A stretch of DNA of 64,000 nucleotides, taken from NCBI GenBank assembly GCA_002917075.1, contig NTMA01000049.1, positions 124,001 to 188,000 of the forward strand, given 5' to 3'. The first letter of the stretch is position 1. Each line of letters begins with the position of its first letter. This document shows, piece after piece, positions 35,060 through 46,325 of the stretch. The stretch comes from Hawksworthiomyces lignivorus (Eukaryota; Ascomycota; Sordariomycetes; Ophiostomatales; Ophiostomataceae). Both the position numbers and the translations under genes were made by a program. Below the pieces are notes generated by a model that had not been told where the DNA came from, did no database searches, and worked only from the letters and a program-made list of their open reading frames with translations.

Positions 35060-36457
35060 TTAAAAAAATGCCAAGGCGTTTGCAAAGCTCGCAATTCCAC
35101 CTGTGACATAGGTTAGTCGCCGTCGAATAAATTCTCAGATGACATGTTGCTCTTGTTACCTGGTGAATTTAGTGGTGCACTTGTGACGAAAAATGTCCAC
35201 CGTTGATGCTTCTCACATTCTTTGGCGAGATCCTGCCAAATTACTTAGCATGTGGCTTCTTAGAAGGCTCTCAACAAGCTGTTAAAAAGCTACGAAATGC
35301 TCACCTCGAGATAAATCATCTCTCCTATTATACAACCCCAGAGACCGAGCAGGAACTCATGGAGATACCAATCCGTCTTTCGCGGCCATACTTCAAATGC
35401 AGGTGCATCTCCTGCAACAGCGGCAAAGTACCTAAAAATGCCAAAGTTCAGCATGATCCTAGTTACCCATAGTAGAGTAGGTCAACTTACGTGTCGTGAA
35501 GGAATGTCTTCATATCTTCGCTCTGTTCCACACCGGCAAAGGATGGCTCTTCTGCCAGTTCTACCAACTTCGTTGGGTTCTCTTTTTCCAGCTCGTGGTA
35601 CCGCGAAATGTAGCCACTACGAATAAAGAGAATATCGCCGACGTGAAACTCAACATTCTGTGCTTTGGCAACGGCCTTGAGATCTGCAGCAGAGATGGCG
35701 TGTCCTGTCACGGGGTCGTACGGACGGCCCTGTTTCTTGGCCCAGGAGTAGTAGTCGAGCAGGACACCACGACCCGCGATTCCATGCTGAGAGATGGCGT
35801 GAATACCACAGCGGGTGCCTACGCACATTTCACTATATTAGCAAATTGATATTGTGCGATATTGAGTTTTTTCTGTAAATGGGGTCTACACAAACCGGTC
35901 GTGACTTCTGCGGGGTCGAGGTTGTTGTAGAGTTTGTTCAGGCCAAGATGGCCAAAGTGGCGCAGACCATCCCACTGACTGCCAGCCTGAGAATTCGTAT
36001 CGTAGAAGTCGTCGAAGATGCAAGGACTCATTGGGTGCACTTCAATCCTGTGTTTTAGTGGAGAGCGGTGGAATGATGGTCTCTTCGGAAATTCAAGCGA
36101 CCAGCTACGCCAGTTAATCACCATATTGTGCAAAACCAATGCTACTGAAAGAGGGGAGAGAATGGAAGTAAATAGCTATGCTATAACGTACTTCAGGGTA
36201 ACGACGGTTCCATCTTTGAGCTCGCTCTCCTGAGCTGCTCTTGTAACTTCTGGGGTCAAGAGATTGATGCGGCCGATCTGACATGACTTTGTCAGACACC
36301 GGCCATGTATTTGCAGCCTTGGAACGCGATGTCATACCTCATCATCTTCGCCCCATATCCAGGCAGTCTCAGGCGGAACACTCTTGCCCGCATTGAATGC
36401 CGCAAGGTCGGTTAGCTTTGGCAAGCCGTTAGGAAAATTCTTACGAACGTTTTCCAT
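35060..36457 (-). CDS. Cyclase-family (PF04199) metal-dependent hydrolase
   Basis: 327 residues in seven exons: 36457-36338, 36277-36192, 36104-35896, 35818-35491, 35431-35305, 35232-35160 and 35100-35060. Family landmarks are IGRINLLTPEV, LNWSLEFP, SQWDGLRHFGH, TGTRCGIHAISQHGI, GRGVLLDYYSWA, VGDILFIRSG, AGDAPAFEVWP and TSAPLNSPGGIASFANALA. This is the fungal branch of the putative cyclase/kynurenine-formamidase superfamily, which replaces the bacterial HXGTHXD metal motif with QWDGXRH. Members hydrolyse cyclic or N-formyl amides, or act in lactone and polyketide chemistry. It is divergent from the 3-hydroxyacyl-CoA-dehydrogenase-like gene at 37204. The third exon could begin a little upstream; the chosen acceptor best matches the family. 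Confidence 0.83.
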
Positions 36458-37203
36458 CGCGCGCAAACAGGTACAGTATGACCTATTACGAGGAATCAAT
36501 GTGACTTGCAGCACAGATCACCTAGATGACGTTTGGAAAAGAGCATTTTATTTACAGCATTCGGACGGAAGGAGACCCTCATAATGGCGAGCCTATTCAA
36601 AGGCCGAGGCCAGTGTGCTTCTTCAGAGAAGAGGGGAATTGCGTTAGTGCTGCTTTGATAATAAATAGTTTATGATGCTATGTCTATCTTGGACTGGTAA
36701 CAAACCTTTACCTATTAGTCGCCGTCTTGTTACAGAAAGGCAGGGGTCTGCCATACGATTTTGATAATTGATCTCTGCGATACAGCCGAAGCGATCTACC
36801 TACTTAATGCTCGTGGGGGTATACAGCGGTTACAGTAAAAAAGAGCTTGGCATATATCTGGTTTAGTATCTAGGGCCCCAACAACGAACTTAAAATACGT
36901 CATGAGTTCTACAGGTCTTTGTTTTTTTACCCCGACTTTGACTAACGGTGCTGTTACAGACTCAGTTTTTCTACCCCGACGTTTACCAAATTGGAAACTT
37001 GCATTTGTGTGGGGTATTCCGACTTCGGCATGTTCCGGCACTTTTGGACAAGTCGCCTCGGGCACTCATTGTCAAACTAATATTGGGTGGCAGTCACATT
37101 TGTTAATTACTGCTTTCGCAGTGGTTAAAACCGGCGTTTGTATTCTTAGAGCGTTCTAGGTTCCTATCAGTGAAAGCGTTCGCCGCTTGCACAATCTAGC
37201 CAC
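36458..37203. promoter_or_regulatory. Divergent promoter, cyclase and HAD1
   Basis: 746 bases between the cyclase-like gene and the first hydroxyacyl dehydrogenase. It holds two copies of TACCCCGAC (36928-36936 and 36972-36980), both preceded by a T run. No gene recognised. Confidence 0.5.
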
Positions 37204-38390
37204 ATGGCTACTCTCCGAGGCGTCACCCTGCTTGGCGCTGGGACTCAGGGCACGCGTCTAGCTTACATGGTACTGAATTGCTTCATGCGATCTCTGATCA
37301 ATGAATTGTATCACTGATCTTCATACCTGTATAGTGGTCTCGATGTGGGCGTCCAGTATACCTCGTCGATAAGAACCCTGCGCAGCTTGCACGAGCATCT
37401 AAAGACATTCAGAAACTGCGCAGCACATGGCCGGTTCCTGACGGACATAGCAGCGGACCGTGGGGAGCCTTGACATTTGCACCAGTTGATGACTTGCAAA
37501 CAGCGGTACTCCAGTCATGGCTTGTGATAGAAGTAAGATGCCATTCATTAATTTGGAAACGAGAAATATGTTAATAACCATTGTCCCAGTGCGTGCCAGA
37601 ATCAAGATTGCTAAAGCAGTCGGTGATCAAAGAACTCGATAAAATTACGCCTTCAAACACTGTTATCGCTTCGAACTCTAGTAGTTATACGATCACAGAG
37701 CTTCTAGATGGCCAAGAACTTGAGGCACCAGACCGCTTTGCAAGTGTCCATTCGTGTAGGACGTCTTCCTTTCTGAGATTTCGATATATAAACCGCCTCG
37801 AGCTCTGGCTGACCAACTTATGATATGATTTCAGACTGGCCCCCAGAAACAACACGTAAGTGATAAGTTACACCTCATTGGAATATAGAAAATCAGATCT
37901 ATGTAAACCTAAAACGGAATCTCACAACAGCTGTGGAGATCATGGGAACAAGCAAGACGCGACCAGAAATCATATCACTGCTTACGAAGGAAGCGACTGC
38001 TCATGGTTTTCAACCTTTCCATGTACGTCATTCTTCAACAGGTTATATATACAACAGGTAAGTAAAATATTGTCTAAAATGTGACACTTTCGTATTCTGA
38101 CATTCGCCAGAATTTGGGCAGCAATTAAGCGTGAGACGCTTCTGGTCCTAGACGAGAAAGTCGCTACACCAGAAGAAATAGACAGCATCTTCAAAGCCGT
38201 CCTTAAGACCCCCAAGGGACCTTGTGAGCAGATGGACACTGTTGGGCTAGACGTCGTCCTGGACATTGAGAATCATTATGCTGAAGAGAGACGAGGCTTG
38301 CCAGAAGAGCCGAGGAAGTTGCTCCGCACGATGATCGCCGAAGGAAAATTCGGTGTCAAGTCTGGACATGGTTTCTTTGAATATCCGTAG
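37204..38390 (+). CDS. 3-hydroxyacyl-CoA-dehydrogenase-like oxidoreductase (HAD1)
   Basis: 285 residues in six exons: 37204-37269, 37335-37532, 37590-37755, 37835-37855, 37931-38057 and 38111-38390. Exon 4 is a 21-base micro-exon. The N-terminal NAD-binding motif is LLGAGTQG at about residue 9; CVPESRLLKQSVIKELD and VIASNSSSYTITEL match the family. The catalytic-loop histidine is kept (ASVHS) but the usual HFFNP is HSYWPP, so the Asn-Pro pair is altered. The C-terminal domain has NRIWAAIKRETLLVLDE and KFGVKSGHGFFEYP. It probably oxidises a hydroxy acid or its CoA ester with NAD; the substrate is unknown. Only 227 bases separate its stop from the convergent regulator gene. Confidence 0.85.
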
Positions 38391-38617
38391 TATCGAAAGA
38401 TTGTGCCTCGGCTTACGAAACAATTGGACAATGGGCGATGTAAAACATGATAATCCTGTTAGAGAAAATGTGCCTAAAGAAGAAAGTACGTCGAAAATAG
38501 GACATCATAATGATGAATACAACCAATCTGCGTTCCTTCAGTACGCACATCACAATATTTTTCATTAAGCGCAACTTTGATATACAAGACTCTGACTGCA
38601 GAGACCAACAGTAAGCA

Positions 38618-41279
38618 TTACCCGAGGTGGAATGGTAAAACTCCACCATTCACTTGAGTGCTCCCAAACATAAAATCGCAATCAAAACTGGCCTGACCAG
38701 GTCCCCATATAATATCTGAAATCAGCTGATTAGTCTGACCGAGGCCACTTTGCTCATCTCCAAATACCGCGCTGTTTTCGACAGACATATAAGACAGAGA
38801 ATCCAGGGCTTTTGACGAGCATGAAGCATTATGTGGTATTTGCTGACCAGCTGAATAGTCGCCGTTTTGGTTTTCAGAATCCTGTGGTTGGGGAGCTCTA
38901 CTTTCTAAGCCGTTGTACTGCCCGGTAAGCTTTTTCATCAAGTTTATAAATAATCGTAGGATCCAACCAGCCACGGGCCAGCCTCTGGCCAGCTCACCAA
39001 AGGCGAGGATACACTGCCGAGCGCGATTTTCTGCCAACTGCTTCTGGACACCATCGCTTCTTTGAATTACTATGGCATGGATAGAGAGCGCCGCAAAGAG
39101 CGCGGGAACCCTTGTGATTACGTTAGCGATAACCTCGACTTTGACAAACTGAGTGGATACGGGGGCTACGCATGGTCACGTACAGATGCAGCTGGGAAAG
39201 TTTCATCGTTCCGGCGGCTAAGAGATCTTCTACAATTCTTGTGATAGAATCTGCAGCCATCCGTGCACTTTTTTCGAGCACCACATGGTTAATAGGGAGT
39301 GGTGTGGATCCCTTCGGCCGCAAAAGCAAGATTTGGCAATTACTCCAGATCTGTTAGCTAGTGTTTGAGAAAGTGGTTTCAAAATTCCACTGAAAAGATG
39401 GGCACATACTGGTAGTTTGCGTATAGCATGCAAGACCAATATGGTGCTCCGAATGACTCATCAACCGACGCCCGCCGAAGAATAGGCGGTAGGCTCAATT
39501 CCCATTCTTGGAGTTCTCGGTAAGGGTCCGCGCCATAGATGGATAGTGCCGAGCTGCGAGGTGAAAACTCTTGCTTGAGAAGCCTACCGACTGTTTTAGT
39601 CTCAGAGTTAGCGACAGTGAGCGTGAAGAGACGGTGCCTTGTGTACACATATCAGTGGCTCTAGCAAGACTTACGTATCTGAGCTAAACGAGACATCTCG
39701 ATCGCATAAGCTCTATGATAGTCTCGTTCCACAGATATAAGCCCAGGGTCATAGTCCTGATCGATTAAGAAATCTTCCTCTTGTAGCATTTCTACATCAC
39801 AATCTTCATCGTGTATACGACATGGTCGCCCAAGAGCCGCCGCCGCATGACGATCTCGTACCTGTGCTTGAGTTAGTGTGATATTTACGGTTATTAGGGA
39901 ATCTGGAAAAGAGAAATGAGAAGACATACGTAGATTGACCACCATATTCTCTTTAAAAGAGCCCGCTGGCGAAGTGACATGCCAGAATTTGCTGTTCTAA
40001 AGTATGTTAGAAGTGATCATATCTTTCCCCCTACAAGTAACTTAAGAGAGAGGAGGGCCTACGATCTGTGCAGACCAAGAGTCTGCGCTAGGCTTATAGC
40101 CGCGCCAAGCCAGTGCCAGCTGTCTTTCTGGTCCTCTGGCCCTTCCCACCAGAAACCGAAGAGGAAGAGGACAGCGGTAACAATAGTCTTATTCTTTTCG
40201 CAGCCCATGTCATACAACGCTTTTGCCCGGAGATATACGGTTCTACGAGCGCTGAAGCGATCGTGAAACCCTGCCAATTTCAGCGTGTCCTCGCTGCAGA
40301 TGGTGAAGGCAAGAAAATATATCACCTGTAGAGCTAATACAGACATCTTGTTTTGCTGGTACAGAGAGTTGAACTCTTGTCGGTCAAAGACAGGATAGGC
40401 AGGATGAATTGACTCAAAGAAGAGTCTGACTAATTCGTCGCTAACCTTCTGCGAAGGTAGCTGAAATGCTCCATATAGGTCAAGAGATGCCAAAGCGCAA
40501 GGGTCTGACTCTTTTGGTCCTTCTGCTGCGTCTTGTGCATGTTCGGCTACTGTGTACGGGACAGGATGGTGCAGACGAAGGCCGCTGTTCTGAGTCGGAT
40601 TACTAGATAGCGACCGCACCACAAATGCAAGACTGAAAGGTTCGCCCATATAGAAGTATCGCACATTTTCAGAAGGGAGATTTGGTGGACTAGTTGCGTA
40701 GTCAGGCTCCAACATCCGCGCATATAACATTTCCGGCCCTTCGCCGACGCTGCTGCCACATGTTCTATCACCATCTCCGCGCTCTGCCGTTGCAGGTGGA
40801 CTGGGTGGATGGCCAAGCGGCGCAACTCCTTCTGGAGAGTGGGTGTCATCATGCACCGTCTGGGGAGTTAAAACGCCTGAGTTTGGTGACATGGTATTTG
40901 GCGGAGCCCCAGTGGCGGCCGTGACGACGATGGTAGAAATGCCATTTGCAGGGGCAGTGCAAGTGGCGGTGTTGGCTGATTTCTTACGTGCATACCTGCA
41001 GACATGTGTGAGCGACCATTAAGCAACCAGCTTTTTTTACAAATGCTTTTCGTCGGCGTCATGAAGATATGCGTACTTTCCTCGCCGAGATTCTATCAGT
41101 TCACAACGAGTTCCTCTCAAGCGACAGTGCCAACAGGGCTGCTCATCGGTGGCATCGCATTTCACACGCCGTCTGTGGCATGTCTTGCATGCGACCTTTG
41201 CACGTTTGCCAAAATCATTGCCTGCTTGCTGCGGCTGTTCCGAAGCTGCTTCCTCAGCGGAAGCGTATGTGGGAGACAT
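38618..41279 (-). CDS. Zn2Cys6 transcription factor, likely regulator of the catabolic run
   Basis: About 749 residues in seven exons: 41279-41077, 40995-40063, 39996-39930, 39861-39675, 39590-39410, 39342-39180 and 39133-38618. The zinc cluster is uninterrupted (ACKTCHRRRVKC followed by PCWHCRLRGTRC), CX2CX6CX7CX2CX6C, with a basic stretch after it. The fungal TF domain carries LAQTLGLHR, RIWWSIYVRDRHAAAALGRPCRI and YHNCQILLLRP, closest to cutinase-regulator (CTF1) and related catabolic activators. The C-terminus is acidic and Gln/Asn-rich, a plausible activation domain. Intron 6 (46 bases) is the least certain junction. It lies in the middle of the run, divergent from the Baeyer-Villiger monooxygenase, and is the best candidate for its pathway regulator. 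Confidence 0.85.
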
Positions 41280-41470
41280 AGGGGATTGCTGCTTTAATTA
41301 AAACTTGCGTTTAAATGATAGACTCGAAGAAGCAGGCATCTCTGATCGGCTAAATTCCATCTGAGGATATATTGGTCGCAAAGATGTTAATTGAGAGTGG
41401 AAAATGAATGGAAGGAGCTCTGGTTCCTTAGGATGGTTTCCATGCGGGGAGAGTAGATTCCGGGGAAGAC

Positions 41471-41515
41471 AGGTGCGGAGATGATAGGTGCGGGGACGAT
41501 AAGTGCGGAGGCGGC
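41471..41515 (+). repeat. 15-base tandem repeat, three copies
   Basis: Consecutive units AGGTGCGGAGATGAT, AGGTGCGGGGACGAT and AAGTGCGGAGGCGGC. Each carries TGCGG. It sits between the regulator and the Baeyer-Villiger monooxygenase. Confidence 0.8.
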
Positions 41516-41664
41516 TGATGGGAAGGATGAGAGGAAAAGCGTAGCCAGCTTGTCCCAATACGACCTCATCAAGAAACTAGATTAGCTGCGCTAGCTGTCT
41601 CCACTTCATTTCCAGTCATGAAGACACCTCGGGGACTTGAGAGGATCCTCTTACGCCCCACCAT

Positions 41665-41675
41665 CCGGTCTCCGG
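41665..41675. promoter_or_regulatory. Candidate Zn2Cys6 operator CCG-N5-CGG
   Basis: CCGGTCTCCGG forms an everted pair of CGG triplets, 145 bases upstream of the Baeyer-Villiger monooxygenase start. The factor that binds is unknown; the neighbouring regulator is the obvious candidate. Confidence 0.4.
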
Positions 41676-41819
41676 ACATCAACACCCAGAATGGAGGGAG
41701 ATGCTCATCCGTTACTTAAGTGCGCATTACACTGGCTTCTGTGACAGTACCATTTCTATTCAACCGCAAGCTATCTCTCGTGAAACCCTTTTTCAAGCCC
41801 ACAGACAACCATTGCATCC

Positions 41820-44017
41820 ATGTCCGCCGTTAACTTTAGTGGCCCTAACGGGACCAACCCTGACCAGTCTGCCAAAGCTGAGCACTACGTAGTGCAAGAG
41901 AGGCCTCTTGGGGAGCCAAGAAAAATACGCATAATATGTGTCGGTGCTGGTGCATCTGGATTGAATTTAGCGCACCGGATCGACCAGTATATGAAGAATG
42001 TGGACCTTGCTATATACGAGAAGAATCCAGAAGTGGGAGGCACGTGGTATGAAAACAGGTACAGGGAAACCCACCTTTCATCTCCTCTCATTACACGTCT
42101 AATTTGCCGTCTCATATAGATACCCCGGCTGTGCGTGTGACATCCCGTCACACAACTACCAGTTCACTTGGGAACCCAACCCAGACTGGAATTCATTGTA
42201 AGTTGGCTTGCCCATTTCATGATCAACCTACGGCTTGCTCGTATTTATTTCTTTTCCTTCTAACCCTGTCACAGCTACTCGTCATCTTCCGAAATCCTAG
42301 ATTACTTTCGTAATGTTGCGCGGAAGTATGATCTTTATAAATTTATAAAATTGAGACACCGTGTCGTTTCCGCAGACTGGGACGACGAGCAGGGAATCTG
42401 GAATGTGGAAATAGAAGACCTAGAAACTGGAAAGACATTAAAAGATTGGGGTCACTTCATGATCACAGCTTCGGGCGTTCTCAAGTATACCTCACCATCT
42501 GATCCTTCTTATTTTCAAATGCATTTGATATGAATTAATAGCTGACATCTAAATTCTCGAAACAGCAATTGGAAGTGGCCAGATATTCCAGGCCTACACT
42601 CTTTCAAGGGGCAGTTGGTTCACAGCGCAAATTGGGATAACAGTGTAGATTTGAAAGGCAAAAAAGTTGCTGTCCTAGGTTGTGGTTCATCTGGTGTCCA
42701 AATCGTAGCCAAAATCCAACCTGGTATGTTGAAAAGCCGAGACATATTTACTATGACAGTCTCCCGAGCTTACAAGGACGCTACCTACAGATGTGAAGCA
42801 GCTTACGACATTTATTCGAACACCTACATGGATCACAGCCGGCTTCGCGCAGTCCAAGGCCGGACCTGGAGGCGCAAATTTCAACTGTAAGCTAAAGTAC
42901 CCCTTTCTTGAGATATTTCTGAAGTTTATACCTAATTCCCACAAAGTCACCGATGAGCAGAAAAAAAAGTTTCGCTCAGATCCCGAGTCTTACCTCCAAT
43001 ATCGCAAAGAAGTGGAGCAGGAGTTGAATGTCCGGTTTAAATTTGTGAGACCCCCTGAAATTGTCGTGAAGTCTAGAGCCTATACCAACTAGAGATGTCT
43101 AGATTATCAAGGATAGCCCTGAACAAGCTGAAGCAGTTCGCTATTCTATTGAAGAAATGACCGAGAAATTGGGCAAGGATTCTCCTTTGCTGAAGTACAT
43201 AGTCCCCTCATTTGCCGTCGGCTGTCGACGACCAACGCCTGGAAACGGGTACCTGGAGGCTTTGACTCAAGAGAACGTTCGTGTTGTCACAGACGCCATT
43301 TCAGAAATTGTTCCTGAAGGTATCAAACTATCCACGGGCGAAAGTATCGCCATAGATATTTTTATCTGCGCTACTGGATTTGATATCTCTTTTCGTCCTC
43401 GCTACCCAATACATGGCACCAACGGCATTGCGCTGTCCGAACAATGGAAGGACCGGCCAAAGGCATACCTCTCGTTGGCCGTGCCGAATTTCCCTAACCA
43501 CTTCAGTAAGAGGTCATGCAATTTCTGATTGCCATTTACGCCTTTGGCTATCTGAAAGCTAATTCATCTTTCTACAGTGTTCCTCGGCCCTAGCTCACCT
43601 GTTGGACACGGCTCACTACTTCCACTAGCAGAGCACGCGACGAAATATATGCTTCGAATGATCCATAAAGCTCAGACTCAAGATATTAAATCTGTTACAG
43701 TTACGCAAGAAGCGGTCGACGACTTCAACGAGCATACTGACGAGTTTATGAAGCGCACGGCATGGAGCACTGCTTGTCGGTCCTGGTTTAAAAACGGCAC
43801 GCTCGATGGCCCTATCGTTGCCCTACACCCCGGAAGCCGCTTACACTGGTTCCATATGCTGGATGAGCCGAGATATGAAGACTATATTTGGCATAGGAAC
43901 TATACCAACCGTTTTTCATATCTTGGAAATGGCTTTTCCACAAAAGAAGCTCCTGGGAAGGATACTACATTATATTTCGAAAACCCCGAGAAAGATTTTG
44001 AGTTCTTGACGGCCTAG
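41820..44017 (+). CDS. Baeyer-Villiger monooxygenase (class B flavoprotein)
   Basis: 593 residues in seven exons: 41820-42058, 42120-42197, 42275-42484, 42566-42723, 42791-43044, 43103-43505 and 43578-44017. The FAD Rossmann motif VGAGASG lies at residues 41-47, GTWYENRYPGCACDIPSHNYQ follows across intron 1, and the diagnostic BVMO fingerprint FKGQLVHSANWD is near residues 190-201. The NADPH Rossmann motif LGCGSSG is near 213-219. The late motif FICATGFD is also present. Such enzymes insert oxygen next to a ketone to give an ester or lactone, using NADPH and O2. An esterase and a lactonase-type hydrolase lie in the same run, so a ketone-to-lactone-to-hydroxy-acid route is plausible. No targeting signal. 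Confidence 0.93.
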
Positions 44018-44585
44018 CATAAACTCTCTGCATAGACATCTTAGACAATTTGAACAAGATTGTAGATATACTGCAAAACAACCGTATGCAGCCTTGCTTT
44101 GTGTTTTATGAAATATACGTGATTAGGAATGCTTTACCCCCCCACCCGCCCCCTTTACTTTCCCAAACAAAAATTAAAATTCTTGACAGAACGGCAAAAA
44201 TGTGAATAATATAGAAATTTTTGGTCTCATGAATCGCGCATCGGCTTTCATTATTGTGATGGTATAGAAATAATACGAGTTGGAAGACGTATAAGAAACT
44301 GCTTGAAGCTTTTTCTGTCATAATGCCTCCTAAGTTGCTACGCTGTAATTTTTGTCGACGACAAATTCGTTTAATAGCGCATTGTCCCAGATCAAGAGTA
44401 CCTGATACTTGCACCGTTGAATATAGAAATCCATATTGCCCATGAATTTAACTGCTAGCTAATCCAAAGAAAACCCCTAAAATCTTACTGAATTTCTATG
44501 GAGATTGCTCTGTAGTCTAGTCTGGTCTGGTTATTCTATGTACAGAAGACCCACGTCAGCTAAACAGTGGACATACCTGTTACAA

Positions 44586-44622
44586 CAAGTCGCCGGCGCA
44601 AGTCGCCGACCTAAGTCGCCGA
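44586..44622 (+). repeat. 13-base tandem array containing AAGTCGCCG
   Basis: Three copies of AAGTCGCCG at 13-base spacing, 240-275 bases upstream of the esterase start. A fourth partial copy, AAGTCGC, occurs at 44771-44777. Even spacing of a GC-rich core in AT-rich DNA suggests protein binding sites. Confidence 0.75.
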
Positions 44623-44790
44623 GGTGAGTTCACTAATTAAAATCATGTTCCTAGCTGTGGTAAACATAGCTCCTTGGTCGACAAAAGCATGAATAGATGT
44701 ACCGATGGGGTGGTAGTATTCTGCATTAGCATATATTGGGCATTGCAAACATCGATAAAGACGTTCCGAAAAAGTCGCATGCTGCCACAG

Positions 44791-44815
44791 CCTCGTATGT
44801 TACTCTCGTACGAGG
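44791..44815. promoter_or_regulatory. Inverted repeat CCTCGTA-N11-TACGAGG
   Basis: Perfect 7-base arms spaced by 11 bases, ending 46 bases before the esterase ATG. Candidate operator or leader hairpin. Confidence 0.45.
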
Positions 44816-44861
44816 TGCGAATCTCAGGATAATATCGACAGGCTGATAAGCTACCAGTATC

Positions 44862-46325
44862 ATGGGTTCGGAACCTTTGAATAATCCAGGCCAACTTGGC
44901 AATTGGTTCAGTCGTCGTCTCGAATATGAGGCAGAGGATCCTGAATGGCACGAAGTGAGCGCCTTTCATCCACCGACTGGAGGACAACCTGCGTCAAAAT
45001 CTAACAATGTGATCGTTGCAGTTTTACAAGCATAATAAAGGACGAGTTCCAGTGCTGGTTGGCCCTGTTGAGGAAATACGGCAAACCATGTTCAACGCCA
45101 AAATGAGTGGGCAGGGTAAAGCGGAACCAATAACGAATGGAGTGATTGTGGAAGATCGCTCGATTTTCACTTCTCACGGCGTAAATATCAAACTACGAAT
45201 ATATTCACCTGATGGCCCTAAAAATAATGGAGGACTTCCTGCAATGTTGTAGTGAGTCAAAATTGTCCTAAAAAAAGCAGGCATATAGTAAGAATCGATT
45301 CTAATAAAGTTTGTGCCTCTTGCGTGGCAGCTTTCATGGAGGTGGCTTCGCTCTTGGAGATCTAGATGGTGAAGATAGGACGTGCAGAGCGCTTTGCGTT
45401 GGGAATGACCTAGTCATTGTGAGCGTTGACTATCGACTGTAGGAGGCCGCATGTCACGCATTACTTTTTGCTTCCAAGAGATGTTTTACTGACGCACACA
45501 AGTGCTCCTGAAAACCCATATCCATCAGCATTAGATGATTCATGGGATGCTCTGGACTGGGTAAGTAGTCCCCTATGAGATGTATATCGCACAATGTCTT
45601 GATACAAACTGGTAACTCAAATTACATACTTCTGGCAGCTTATTCAACACGCGGAGAGTTTGCACGTCAATGCCAAACGCCTCCTGGTGGGAGGGACAAG
45701 CGCCGGTGCGAATTTGGTATGTAGCTTGGAATATGCCAGCGCCTGAATGACTGCAACATTATGTTGATGTTGTCACTTTTATGTATAGGCTGCAGTTCTT
45801 GCGCAAGGCGCCAAAGACCGAGATATTTACATCCAAGGCCAGCTGCTGAGAATCCCCGTGGTCTGCCAGAGTCGACCCCATTACATCAGTCGAGGATTCC
45901 GCAGCATGGATGAATTTTGCGATGCGCCAATTTTGAGTGCGGAGGCAATGGACCAGTTTATGAAGTGGTACAACCCCAGCGATTTAGCCGATCCAACAGT
46001 TTCGCCGCTTCTCGCCCCGGGATTTGAGGGTCTGCCTGCTACATATCTTCAACTGTGTGGTCGTGATCCCCTCCGCGACGAAGGCTTGGCTTATGCGGAC
46101 GCAGTTGAGTTGGCTGGGTGAGTTTTGCGCCATTCATATTTCTGGCTGTTCACAACCAGCACTTTAGTTATCCTATTACTCATTAGGTTCTTTACTAGGA
46201 CACCCACACGTGTGAATATATATCCAGGCCTTCCGCACGCCTTCTGGATATTCCCGGAGATCTCCGCGACAAAAATTGCGGCCCGAGACCTAGATGAAGG
46301 CGTCAAATGGTTGCTGGATAAATAA
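44862..46325 (+). CDS. HSL-family alpha/beta hydrolase (esterase)
   Basis: 340 residues in seven exons: 44862-44954, 45022-45251, 45331-45438, 45503-45560, 45639-45716, 45789-46117 and 46199-46325. It has the oxyanion-hole motif FHGGGFALGD near residue 110, DYRLAPENPYPSALDD, and the nucleophile elbow GTSAG near residue 184. The remaining triad members are likely the Asp in GRDPLRDE and the His in GLPHAFW near 318. This is the hormone-sensitive-lipase group (alpha/beta hydrolase fold 3), which cleaves small esters and lactones. No signal peptide, so it is cytosolic. It follows the Baeyer-Villiger monooxygenase and could hydrolyse its ester product. The last intron has a second possible acceptor that would add four residues. 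Confidence 0.9.

Larger units (their letters stand above)
41280..41819. promoter_or_regulatory. Divergent promoter, regulator and BVMO
   Basis: 540 bases with an unusual density of CGG/CCG triplets, including a 15-base tandem repeat (41471-41515), TCCGGGGA at 41459-41466 and a CCG-N5-CGG element at 41665-41675. Zn2Cys6 proteins bind such triplets. No gene recognised. Confidence 0.55.
44018..44861. promoter_or_regulatory. Intergenic region and esterase promoter
   Basis: 844 bases. A C-rich tract lies near 44139-44153. The right half holds a three-copy AAGTCGCCG tandem array and an inverted repeat, listed separately. No gene recognised. Confidence 0.55.

Noticed and set aside
44106..44414. 102-codon minus-strand frame after the Baeyer-Villiger gene
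   Set aside because: Low-complexity, AT-driven; no family resemblance.
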